Part shown: in pieces, positions 43,494 to 50,806 of the stretch
Layout of the letters: each line of letters begins with the position of its first letter
Position numbering within the stretch: position 1 is the first letter of the stretch
Source: Pseudoneobacillus rhizosphaerae
GTDB lineage: Bacteria; Bacillota; Bacilli; Bacillales; Cytobacillaceae
Direction of reading: 5' to 3'
Length of the DNA stretch: 64,000 nt
Assembly (NCBI RefSeq): GCF_917563885.1
Contig: NZ_CAKJTG010000011.1
Span: 1 to 64,000 of the forward strand
The notes under the pieces: generated by a model
Told to the model about the DNA's origin: nothing
The model's database searches: none
The model's input: the letters and a program-made list of their open reading frames with translations, nothing else
Program-made: the position numbers and the translations under genes

Positions 43494-43528
43494 TTGCCCT
43501 ACCATTAGAAAATGGTAGGGCTTTTTGT
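43494..43528 (+). terminator. Terminator of mtnWXBD
   Basis: GCCCTACCATT (43496-43506) pairs with AATGGTAGGGC (43511-43521), followed by TTTTT. Confidence 0.95.
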
Positions 43529-43547
43529 ATATTTTTGGTAAAAGTTT

Positions 43548-43589
43548 TTTGTCGAATAAATAGGACCTTTGTCGGAGAAAAATGTCGAA
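43548..43589 (+). promoter_or_regulatory. Cluster of three Spo0A boxes upstream of spo0E
   Basis: TTTGTCGAATAAA (43548-43560) is a perfect 0A box. TTTGTCGGAGAAA (about 43568-43580) has two mismatches, and TGTCGAA (43583-43589) is the perfect seven-base core. The three sit on the same strand within 42 bases, about 240 bases upstream of spo0E and downstream of the mtnD terminator. Confidence 0.65.
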
Positions 43590-43824
43590 TTTACTGGTAA
43601 TAATAGAACTTTTGTCTATTATTGCGAATCTATTTACAATTTGGTAATTTCTTGTCATAATCTTTCAATACAGAGCATTATTATTCATAGTCGTTTTGGC
43701 ACAGATTATAGTCATTGATACATGATTAAATTTACGGATTATTTATTTGTTATTTATAGGTATATAGTTTGAAAGAATAACACTTTTATTTAGTAAATGG
43801 ACTGTTGACTAGGGGGAAAGAGAG

Positions 43825-44091
43825 TTGTACCAGACAGAGTTGAACAAGTATTCTAATCGAATGCTAGATGAGATTAATTTAAAAAGAGAAATGATGATTA
43901 AATCGGCTAAAGCTACTGGGTATACAAGTAAAGAAACCATTTTCTATAGCCAAGAGCTCGACAAGCTTATTTTTGAATATCAATGTACCTTTCGTAACGA
44001 GCACAAGCCAAGTAAACCCTTAAGAAATTGTTTTCATCAAATGTTAGTCTGGCCCATAGCTTCTTTATCTTCAGAAATCATATATATATAA
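43825..44091 (+). CDS. spo0E: Spo0E-family aspartyl-phosphate phosphatase
   Basis: An 88-residue helical-hairpin phosphatase. The signature SQELDKLIFEYQ near residue 41 contains the Ser-x-x-Leu-Asp that acts on phospho-Asp of Spo0A, draining the phosphorelay. The order after mtnD fits B. subtilis spo0E (recalled) and the N-terminal half resembles it. The TTG start follows AGGGGGAAAGAG. It could be another Spo0E-like paralogue (YnzD/YisI type), but position favours Spo0E. The upstream Spo0A boxes suggest feedback. Confidence 0.82.
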   Translation: MYQTELNKYSNRMLDEINLKREMMIKSAKATGYTSKETIFYSQELDKLIFEYQCTFRNEHKPSKPLRNCFHQMLVWPIASLSSEIIYI

Positions 44092-44097
44092 AATTGG

Positions 44098-44134
44098 AAA
44101 AAGGACTAAAGTTTTAACTTTAGGTCCTTTTTTT
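44098..44134 (+). terminator. Terminator after spo0E
   Basis: AAAAAGGACTAAAG pairs with CTTTAGGTCCTTTTT (one bulge), followed by T. Confidence 0.85.
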
Positions 44135-44515
44135 GTATTTGTTAATAATAACGCACAAATTTATAAACGGGATGAGAAATTCATTTATTAGGCGAACTAG
44201 TGTGATTTTTATCATTGTTTATATCTCAATATTTCTTATAGTATAATTAGTGGTTAATTTTAACTGCATAGGGTTTTTATACAACATAATTTAACATCAT
44301 CATAGGGTATTCATCTAAGTAACTTCACTTCTAAGATTTACTATTCAAGGTGAAAATTCAACAAATATTCAGTCATACTAAAATGGACAATCTTTATTTT
44401 CATCGTTTGTACTATGCTTATGTTGCGAATCATATATCGTAATAAAAGCATTTTCCAATATTATCGAAAGCAAACGCTTTCAGGGAAAACCTACAATAAG
44501 GAGGTCAACTTCTAC
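44135..44515 (+). other. Long regulatory region upstream of fixABCX
   Basis: 381 AT-rich bases. TGAAAA (44351) and CATACTA (44374-44380), 17 bases apart, resemble a SigG forespore promoter; a TATAAT near 44243 lacks a -35. A catabolite-repression site lies at 44469. The fixA frame is open from 44414 without a ribosome site. No terminator or riboswitch. Confidence 0.35.
44469..44482 (+). promoter_or_regulatory. Candidate cre (CcpA) site upstream of fixA
   Basis: The complement reads TGAAAGCGTTTGCT, agreeing with the loose cre pattern TGNAANCGNWNNCW. It lies inside the inverted repeat GAAAGC-AAAC-GCTTTC, 34 bases before fixA, a position suited to repression. Confidence 0.5.
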
Positions 44516-45340
44516 ATGCACATCGTTGTCTGTGTTAAGCAAGTACCAGATACAAAAATTATTAAAATTAATCCGAAAACTAACACACTTGACCGTCGTA
44601 GTGCGCCAGCCATTTTAAACCCATATGATGCACATGCCGTTCAAGAGGCTGTTAGACTTAAAAAACTAGTCGGTGGCACAGTCTCCGTAGTATCAATGGG
44701 TCCTCCACAAGCAACTGCGATCATTAAGAAAAGCGTTGAAATTGGAGCAGATGAAGGTTATTTAATATCTGACCGTGCCTTCGCAGGTGCAGATACTCTG
44801 GCAACAAGTTATGCCCTGTCAAAAGCTCTTGAACGAATCGCCAAAATTAAACCTATTGATATGGTGATTTGTGGAAAGCATGCTATCGATGGAGATACTG
44901 GCCAAGTAGGTCCAGGTATTGCTAGACGTCTAGATATTCCACCTGTTACTAATGTTATTGAAGTGACAGAAGTTATTGAAAAAGATAAAAAGGTTGTAAT
45001 CAAACGAAAATTAACAAGTGGATATGAAATCATTCAAGCTCAACTTCCATGCTTGTTAACAGTTGAAAAAGAAATTAATGAAGTAGAATATTCTCCACTT
45101 CCCAACATGATAAGAGCTGCAAAATATGAATCCATTATCTGGACAGTTGCAGACTTAGAAAATGTCGACAAAGTCCAACTTGGATTAAAAGGTTCACCAA
45201 CCATTGTTGGAAAAATGTTCTCTCCGCCAAAGCCTGAAGGTGGTATCAGACTTGAAGGGACGGCAAATGAACAAGTCAATAAACTTATGGATCTTTTAAT
45301 GGAGAAAAAAGAGCTCTTTACCTTACAAACTACAAAATAA
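44516..45340 (+). CDS. fixA: FixA, electron-transfer flavoprotein beta-type subunit
   Basis: A 274-residue ETF beta-family protein. MHIVVCVKQVPDTK, NPYDAHAVQEAVRLK and GKHAIDGDTGQVGPGIA (nucleotide-binding) are conserved. In FixABCX complexes the FixA-FixB flavins bifurcate electrons from NADH to ferredoxin and, via FixC, to quinone. The presence of fixC and fixX directly downstream separates it from the plain fatty-acid-oxidation etfBA pair. ATG 44516 follows AAGGAGG; the longer open frame is not supported. Confidence 0.9.
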   Translation: MHIVVCVKQVPDTKIIKINPKTNTLDRRSAPAILNPYDAHAVQEAVRLKKLVGGTVSVVSMGPPQATAIIKKSVEIGADEGYLISDRAFAGADTLATSYALSKALERIAKIKPIDMVICGKHAIDGDTGQVGPGIARRLDIPPVTNVIEVTEVIEKDKKVVIKRKLTSGYEIIQAQLPCLLTVEKEINEVEYSPLPNMIRAAKYESIIWTVADLENVDKVQLGLKGSPTIVGKMFSPPKPEGGIRLEGTANEQVNKLMDLLMEKKELFTLQTTK

Positions 45341-45373
45341 TCATTCTTTATTTGCGAATGAGGAGGGTCTTCT

Positions 45374-46405
45374 ATGAATCTGTCAGAATACCAAGGGGTT
45401 TGGGTATTCATTGAACAAAATGAAGGTGAAATTGAAGGAGTTTCACTTGAATTATTAGGTGCTGGTAGAACGCTAGCTGATAAATTGGAAGTTCCACTTG
45501 CTGGAGTATTACTTGGAGATGGAGTTCGTTCTTTAGCAAATCAAGTGGTCTATTACGGTGCAGACGAAGTATATATCATTGATCATCCTGTACTAAAAGA
45601 CTATCGAACGGAGTCTTATATGAAGGGTGTTATTGAATTAGCTGAAAAGTATAAACCAGAAATTTTCCTTTACGGAGCTACTCCAAACGGAAAAGATTTA
45701 GCGAGTGCGGTTGCAACAGATTTAAGTACTGGTTTAACGGCGGATACAACGATGCTAGATATCGATTTAGAGAACCGCTTATTTGAAGCAAGTCGTCCTG
45801 CTTTTGGTGGAAATATCATGGCCACGATTCTTTGTAAAAAGCATCGGCCACAAATGGCCACTGTACGTCCAAAAGTAATGAAGGCCTTAGAGGTTGACCA
45901 TACTCGAATAGGAAAAATTATTGAAGAAACCATTTCCTTAAAAGAAGAGGATATGCGTACAAAAGTGATACAAATTGTGAAGGATGTATCAAAGAAAGCA
46001 AACCTTGCGGATGCCCATGTTATCATTTGTGGTGGAAAAGGAATGGGAGATTTACAGAATTTCCAATTGCTTTATTCTCTTGCGGATTCCATTGGAGCAA
46101 GTGTCGGGGGCACACGTGATGTTGTCGAAGCAGGATGGCTACCACATCACTTACAAATCGGTCAAACAGGTGAAACAGTAACGCCTAAGATTTATTTTGC
46201 TGTAGGATTATCTGGCGCTATACAGCATACTGTGGGGATGAAAAACTCTGAAATCATTATCGCAATCAATAAAGACCCTAATGCACCAATTTTTGATGTA
46301 GCTACCTATGGAATTGTAGGAGACGCTATGGAAATTTTGCCAAAATTAATTGAACAATTCAACGAGTTAAAGAATCATACAGGTGGTGAATTGAGCTATG
46401 TCTGA
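45374..46405 (+). CDS. fixB: FixB, electron-transfer flavoprotein alpha-type subunit
   Basis: A 343-residue ETF alpha-family protein. The C-terminal FAD domain is complete: VIICGGKGMGDL, GASVGGTRDVVEAGWLP, QIGQTGETVTPKIYFAVGL SGAIQH-type region and INKDPNAPIFDVATYGIVGD. The N-terminal half pairs with FixA. RBS GAGGAGGG nine bases from ATG. The end overlaps fixC by eight bases, showing co-translation. Confidence 0.92.
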   Translation: MNLSEYQGVWVFIEQNEGEIEGVSLELLGAGRTLADKLEVPLAGVLLGDGVRSLANQVVYYGADEVYIIDHPVLKDYRTESYMKGVIELAEKYKPEIFLYGATPNGKDLASAVATDLSTGLTADTTMLDIDLENRLFEASRPAFGGNIMATILCKKHRPQMATVRPKVMKALEVDHTRIGKIIEETISLKEEDMRTKVIQIVKDVSKKANLADAHVIICGGKGMGDLQNFQLLYSLADSIGASVGGTRDVVEAGWLPHHLQIGQTGETVTPKIYFAVGLSGAIQHTVGMKNSEIIIAINKDPNAPIFDVATYGIVGDAMEILPKLIEQFNELKNHTGGELSYV

Positions 46406-47696
46406 AAAATTTGATGTTATCGTCGTTGGAGCTGGCCCCGCGGGTTCAGCATGTGCTCTTACCTGTGCACAAAGTGGTTTAAAAGTGTTATTAATTGAAC
46501 GTGGTGAATACCCTGGTAGTAAGAACGTTATGGGTGGCGTTTTATATCGGAAGCAGATGGAAGAGCTTATTCCTGAATTTTGGAAGGAAGCACCACTTGA
46601 AAGGCCTGTAATCGAGCAACGTTTTTGGATGATGGATAAAGAATCAGTCGTTTCGTTTGGCTACAAAGGCCTTGAATGGGCCGAGGAGAACAACTATAAC
46701 AACTTCACAGTTCTTCGTGCTCAATTTGATCAGTGGTTTGCTAGTAAGGCAGTTCAGGCTGGTGCCTTATTAATCAACGAAACAGTCGTTCTAGAATGTA
46801 TTGTTGAAAATGGGAAAGTCGTTGGGGTGCGTACAGACCGTCCAGACGGCGATATTTATGCTGACGTTGTTGTACTAGCAGATGGGGTTAACTCTTTACT
46901 CGGAAAGCAATTAGGCTTCCATAAAGAATTCCGTCCTGACGAAGTTGCATTAACGGTAATGGAGGTTATTAACCTTCCAAAAGAAAAGATTAATGATCGA
47001 TTTAACCTATCAGACAACCAAGGATGTACGATTGAGATATTTGGGGATTCAACAAAAGGTAATTTAGGTACAGCATTCCTATACACCAATAAGGATAGTT
47101 TAAATATCGGTGTAGGTACCACTTTGTCTAGTATGATCAAGGCGAAACTAAAACCTTATGATCTGCTAGATTACTTGAAAAATCACCCAATGGTAAAACC
47201 ACTCATTGAAGGGGGAGAATCGGCAGAGTACCTTGCCCATCTTATCCCTGAAGGTGGCTATCGCTCCGTTCCTAAAGTAGCTGGTAATGGCGTAGTATTG
47301 ATTGGAGATGCCGCTCAACTTGTTAACGCTATTCATCGTGAAGGTTCGAACATGGCGATGTCTTCTGGTAAGATGGCAGCTGAAACGATTATTGAGGCTA
47401 AACACCGCAATGACTTCAGTGAATCCAGCCTAAACCTTTACCGTGAAAAACTTTATGATAGCTTTATCATGAAGGATCTTGAAAAGTATAAAGATGCCGC
47501 CCATACGTTTGAAAAGTATCCTCAATACTTCAATGAGTATGTTCCAATGATGAATAAGGCAATGAGCAAGTTCTTCACCGTGGATGGAACGCCAAAACGT
47601 GATAAGCAAAAAGAAATTATGAAGAGTATTACAAAAGAAAGAGGCGTCATTAACGTAGCGAAAGATATGTATCGCGCATGGAAGGCGGTGAAATAA
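46398..47696 (+). CDS. fixC: FixC, FAD-dependent ETF:quinone-type oxidoreductase
   Basis: A 432-residue flavoprotein of the geranylgeranyl-reductase/ETF-QO group. The N-terminal dinucleotide fold is VVGAGPAGSACALTCA; NVMGGVLYRKQM, VVLADGVNSLLGKQLG and VVLIGDAAQLVNAIHREGSNMAMSSG-type FAD segments follow. Unlike complete ETF-QO it lacks its own cluster domain, which FixX supplies. It overlaps fixB by eight bases and fixX by one. Confidence 0.93.
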   Translation: MSEKFDVIVVGAGPAGSACALTCAQSGLKVLLIERGEYPGSKNVMGGVLYRKQMEELIPEFWKEAPLERPVIEQRFWMMDKESVVSFGYKGLEWAEENNYNNFTVLRAQFDQWFASKAVQAGALLINETVVLECIVENGKVVGVRTDRPDGDIYADVVVLADGVNSLLGKQLGFHKEFRPDEVALTVMEVINLPKEKINDRFNLSDNQGCTIEIFGDSTKGNLGTAFLYTNKDSLNIGVGTTLSSMIKAKLKPYDLLDYLKNHPMVKPLIEGGESAEYLAHLIPEGGYRSVPKVAGNGVVLIGDAAQLVNAIHREGSNMAMSSGKMAAETIIEAKHRNDFSESSLNLYREKLYDSFIMKDLEKYKDAAHTFEKYPQYFNEYVPMMNKAMSKFFTVDGTPKRDKQKEIMKSITKERGVINVAKDMYRAWKAVK

Positions 47697-47980
47697 TGTC
47701 TACAAAAACACTTGAAGAAAAACAGTATTTAATCCGTTTTAAGTGTGACACGAAATCCCATTTAACGGTATTAGACCATGATGTTTGTATGACACAATGT
47801 CCCGATAAAATTTGCACGGTATTCTGCCCAGCTGAGGTTTATAAATGGGAAGGAACAAGGATGCAGGTTGGCTATGAAGGGTGCCATGAGTGCGGTAGCT
47901 GCCGAATCGGCTGTCCTTATCAAAATATTAAGTGGGAATATCCAAAAGGTGGGCATGGAATTGTGTTCCGTTTGGCTTAA
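47696..47980 (+). CDS. fixX: FixX, ferredoxin-like subunit
   Basis: A 94-residue ferredoxin-like protein with Cys patterns CMTQCPDKICTVFCP and GCHECGSCRIGCP, matching FixX and the C-terminal domain of ETF-QO, which hold a [4Fe-4S] cluster. ATG 47696 overlaps the fixC stop (TAATG); GGCGGTGAAA serves as RBS. Last gene of the operon. Confidence 0.92.
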   Translation: MSTKTLEEKQYLIRFKCDTKSHLTVLDHDVCMTQCPDKICTVFCPAEVYKWEGTRMQVGYEGCHECGSCRIGCPYQNIKWEYPKGGHGIVFRLA

Positions 47981-47991
47981 ATAATTAGAAA

Positions 47992-48026
47992 AGCTACTGA
48001 ATTCATTTGGATTCAGTAGTTTTTTT
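47992..48026 (+). terminator. Terminator of fixABCX
   Basis: CTACTGAAT (47994-48002) pairs with ATTCAGTAG (48011-48019), followed by TTTTTTT. Confidence 0.9.
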
Positions 48027-48151
48027 GTGTTAATGAATTTTTGATAAATATATATAAGGAAAAAATATAATTTAAGGATAACAACATATGTATATGTTTT
48101 CACAAAATGGAGTAAAAAAAGGTGAAGCTAAAAAGGGGAATATTAAGGGGG

Positions 48152-48502
48152 TTAACTTATTTTCTCTTGTCTAATAGAAGAAATAACCGCATCATCTCTT
48201 CCGTATAATTCCAGTTCGCATGAAACTTCAATTGCTTTTTCCATCGATTCAAAACAATCCGAAACATAATAGGGCTTTTCCCATGTATATGATCCTTCTA
48301 CGTCTGCGGGGAACAAATAAACTTGCCATTGATAATCTTCTTCAGGTAAATATATTACTTTTCCTTGTAAAGCCACAAGCCAATGTGTAGCCTGGAAGGT
48401 ATCATCTGTTTGTCTTTGAAATGATGTTAGTGCTTTTCGGTCATTGTTACCAATTGGGATTAAAGATTTTGGATAAAAATCGCGATAATCAGGTTGGTTC
48501 AT
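48152..48502 (-). CDS. Conserved hypothetical protein
   Basis: A 116-residue soluble protein, starting MNQPDYRDFYPKSLIPIG with GAGGAGG at ideal distance. It has many aromatic residues (WLVALQGKVIYLPEEDYQWQVYLFP) and an acidic C-terminal helix; no cysteines beyond two, no membrane segment. I do not recognise the family. It faces the fixABCX terminator and is divergent from the hemerythrin-like gene, whose Fnr promoter lies on the far side. Confidence 0.6.
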   Translation of the reverse strand: MNQPDYRDFYPKSLIPIGNNDRKALTSFQRQTDDTFQATHWLVALQGKVIYLPEEDYQWQVYLFPADVEGSYTWEKPYYVSDCFESMEKAIEVSCELELYGRDDAVISSIRQEKIS

Positions 48503-48639
48503 TATGAAACCTCCTCAAAGTTAGTACTTCCTATATTTATTATATGTGATGTTATGAAATAATTTATCAACTAATTGTTAAAATTTTTCGAAAATTTTAT
48601 GACAAATTATCTTACAAAAATAAAATCATACGTTGCTAT

Positions 48640-48682
48640 TGTGACAAGAATCACAACTTAATAGTAATTCTCCTACTATACT
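48640..48682 (+). promoter_or_regulatory. Fnr-activated promoter of the hemerythrin-like gene
   Basis: TGTGA-CAAGAA-TCACA (48640-48655) is a perfect Fnr box. TATACT (48677-48682) is a good -10, giving a start near 48689 and an Fnr centre at about -41.5, the position used for activation by Fnr in Bacillus. No -35 is present, as expected of an activated promoter. Confidence 0.8.
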
Positions 48683-48714
48683 TACCATATACAAATCGGA
48701 AAGGGTGTATGAAA

Positions 48715-49239
48715 ATGCAAGGATGTATGAGTGGATTCAGCGGTATGGAACCTGTTGAATTAAGTGAAGGATTAGCTCAACTAAAAAGTGAGCATCCACC
48801 ACTTTTAGAGAAACTAGATGGCCTGTATGAACTTACACAAAAGGTTGATCAAGAAATAAACCTAGAAGATTCTTTTTCTAAACTAATTGAAGATGTAAAG
48901 ATTTTTATTTCTGAATTAGAACCTCATTCAGATAGAGAAGAAGGTGTGTTATTTAGAATGATGGAAAAATATACAGGAGTAGGGACTGGTCCTATCGCTG
49001 TAATGGAATATGAACATGACCAAGCTAAAATGTTTATTGGTACCTTCCTAGAAAAAGCGAATCGAGAGGAATCATTATCAGTTGAAATTCAAAAAAAATA
49101 TGCACAATTAATTCAAAATGCTTATTTTACTCTAACTGAGCATTTTGCGAAGGAAGAGAACGTGCTTTTCCCAATGGCAGAAAGAATGCTTTCTGATGAT
49201 GAAAAAGAAGAGCTATTAATTAGAATTAGAGAAATATAA
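48715..49239 (+). CDS. Hemerythrin-domain protein
   Basis: A 174-residue four-helix protein. Candidate di-iron ligands are spread as in hemerythrin HHE domains: LKSEHPPLLEKL, ELEPHSDREEGVLF, MEYEHDQAKMF and LTEHFAKEENVLFPMAE. Bacillus relatives start with a short Cys-containing head like MQGCMSG. Hemerythrins bind O2 or NO or store iron. The ideal Fnr promoter suggests work under oxygen limitation, perhaps with nitric oxide or iron-sulphur repair. ATG 48715 lies nine bases after AAGGG; an ATG two codons earlier is possible. Confidence 0.85.
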   Translation: MQGCMSGFSGMEPVELSEGLAQLKSEHPPLLEKLDGLYELTQKVDQEINLEDSFSKLIEDVKIFISELEPHSDREEGVLFRMMEKYTGVGTGPIAVMEYEHDQAKMFIGTFLEKANREESLSVEIQKKYAQLIQNAYFTLTEHFAKEENVLFPMAERMLSDDEKEELLIRIREI

Positions 49240-49245
49240 TAGCGA

Positions 49246-49277
49246 GAGCATGCCTATCATTGGGCATGTTCTTTTTA
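49246..49277 (+). terminator. Terminator
   Basis: GAGCATGCC pairs with GGCATGTTC (one G-U), followed by TTTTT; it abuts the MITE-like element. Confidence 0.75.
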
Positions 49278-49450
49278 TGCAAAGGCTGTTTTCGCAAAGA
49301 TTGTTGCTTTTCGAACTAAGTTTAAACCCGTATTTATTAAGGCTTCGGGGCATCTTTTCGTCATTGTTTCAAGTTTTTTTGTGCTAATCTATGATTTTGT
49401 TTGTTATTTTAAATGCATTAGCAACAATGTTTACGAAAAGAGCCTATGCA
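49278..49450. mobile_element. MITE-like element with 34-bp terminal inverted repeats
   Basis: The left end (49278-49311, starting TGCAAAGGCTGTTTTCGC) and the reverse complement of the right end (49417-49450, starting TGCATAGGCTCTTTTCGT) agree at 28 of 34 positions. The 105-base centre has no ORF. The size and inverted ends suit a non-autonomous transposable element. No clear target duplication was seen. Confidence 0.6.
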
Positions 49451-49460
49451 AAAGAAACTT

Positions 49461-49489
49461 TTGTTCTTTTTTCAGAATTCTTATATAAT
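49461..49489 (+). promoter_or_regulatory. SigA promoter of the leader-MFS-APH operon
   Basis: TTGTTC (49461-49466), 17 bases, TATAAT (49484-49489). The start near 49496 gives a leader of about 155 bases before the MFS gene. The -35 lies 11 bases after the MITE-like element. Confidence 0.7.
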
Positions 49490-49575
49490 TGGGTTAATTG
49501 CTTTTTAAGTAAATTATGGCTAAAGATACACCCCAACTAAAAAACAATAACCATTAAACTCAAGGAGGAAAGCAG

Positions 49576-49608
49576 ATGGTGTCTGAAATCATTCAACTTC
49601 GCCCCTAA
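49576..49608 (+). CDS. Ten-codon leader peptide MVSEIIQLRP
   Basis: An excellent CAAGGAGGAAAGCAG site precedes ATG, followed by ten codons and TAA. The last codons are CTT CGC CCC, and the stop lies in the loop of a hairpin (CTTCGCCCC with GGGGCAAAAG, 49597-49620). The MFS start follows 43 bases after the stop, with its own GGAGG. The arrangement is that of a translational or transcriptional attenuator controlled by ribosome stalling, as found upstream of macrolide, lincosamide and phenicol resistance genes. The inducer is unknown. Confidence 0.65.
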   Translation: MVSEIIQLRP

Positions 49609-49651
49609 AGGGGGCAAAAGTATCTGAGCCACCAAACTTGGAGGTTTAGAA

Positions 49652-50806
49652 ATGAAAAATTATGTATTTGTTGTAGGGTTATCTGAATTTGCATCCCGAA
49701 TGAATTTTATGGCTATATCGATGCTGCTACTGAGTTTTCCGGGGGCTGCCTGGTACTTAACAGCCTTTTTTATCGTAAGACAAATTGGTGGGGTTTTAAG
49801 TAGTTTAATTTCTGGGAATATCGTAGATAAATATGATCGAAGAATAATCATGCTATGGAGTGACGGGGTTAATGGTTTTGCAGTCTTGCTTCCGATATTA
49901 ATTCCTCATCCAATTGCTATTTGTGTTTCGGCATTTATTCTCGGAGTAACGTACCAGCTATTTTATGTAAGCTATTCATCCTCGATACCTGATATGTTTG
50001 GGTTTGAGAAGAGTGAACGGGTCAATGCCTTAATCGTCCGAATTGCCTCCGTGGTTAGTATTGCTGGATTTTTAATTGGAGGGTGGTTGACTGAATATTT
50101 AGGACATGTGTCTGTTATCTTATTTGATAGTTTAACTTATTTGATTGCCGCCATTTATTTGGCAAGGATTCGATGGAATTCAAATCCGATAGAAAATTGT
50201 AAAGTAGATGTGCCAACTAGTCTTCCGAACATTTTAAGAAGAAATAGAATCATCACTTTGATCATTATTACTAGTTTTTTCTACACGATGGCTGTTTCGG
50301 CTTACAACTATTCTTTACCAATGCTTGCAAGTACGTTTAAGCTTGAAGCCTTAACAAACGGATTATTTTGGGCATCAGCCTCTGCTGGTGCATTTATCGG
50401 AACACTATTTAATAACAAGTTTAAAAGCTTTACAAGCTATCTTTTGTTTCTTCTAATATTTGCGGTGTCTATTAATCTGGCATTTTCAGGGGCAATTGCT
50501 TACCTATGGATACTTGTATTTCTTTTTATAGCTGGTGGATTTGAAGGAATCGCGCAAGTGAATGTGACGACTATTCTCCAAAAAACACCATCTAATGTGC
50601 GAGGTAAAGTTTTTTCTTTACAAGCTCTATTTTCAAGAATCGGATTTTTTATTGGATTCTTAATTTGTCCTATTATTGTTCAAAGCTTTTCAATAAAAAT
50701 AAATGTTTGGTGGCTTAATGCGCTTTTAATAATTTGGATTCTAGTGCTATTTACTATCATTTATGTAGGAGAGAAAAAATGGAAAAAACAGTTGATACTT
50801 TATTAA
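49652..50806 (+). CDS. MFS efflux-type transporter (Mef-like)
   Basis: A 384-residue major-facilitator protein with about eleven to twelve hydrophobic segments. The loop GNIVDKYDRRIIMLWSD is the family A-motif variant. IPDMFGFEKSERVNAL and NVRGKVFSLQALFSRIGFFIG resemble Mef-type and related drug exporters (MFS_3 group). RBS TTGGAGG. A short leader ORF precedes it, and a kinase-fold gene overlaps its end by 28 bases, together suggesting an inducible resistance operon. The substrate is not visible from sequence. Confidence 0.85.
   Translation: MKNYVFVVGLSEFASRMNFMAISMLLLSFPGAAWYLTAFFIVRQIGGVLSSLISGNIVDKYDRRIIMLWSDGVNGFAVLLPILIPHPIAICVSAFILGVTYQLFYVSYSSSIPDMFGFEKSERVNALIVRIASVVSIAGFLIGGWLTEYLGHVSVILFDSLTYLIAAIYLARIRWNSNPIENCKVDVPTSLPNILRRNRIITLIIITSFFYTMAVSAYNYSLPMLASTFKLEALTNGLFWASASAGAFIGTLFNNKFKSFTSYLLFLLIFAVSINLAFSGAIAYLWILVFLFIAGGFEGIAQVNVTTILQKTPSNVRGKVFSLQALFSRIGFFIGFLICPIIVQSFSIKINVWWLNALLIIWILVLFTIIYVGEKKWKKQLILY

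Noticed and set aside
44414-44515. Longer N-terminus for FixA
   Set aside because: AAGGAGG lies before ATG 44516, the extension spans the cre palindrome, and ETF beta proteins start at MHIVVCVKQVPDT-type sequence.
48089-48175. 28-codon plus-strand ORF (MYMFSQNGVKK...)
   Set aside because: It has an AAGGAT site but overlaps the end of a convincing minus-strand gene and shows no other support.
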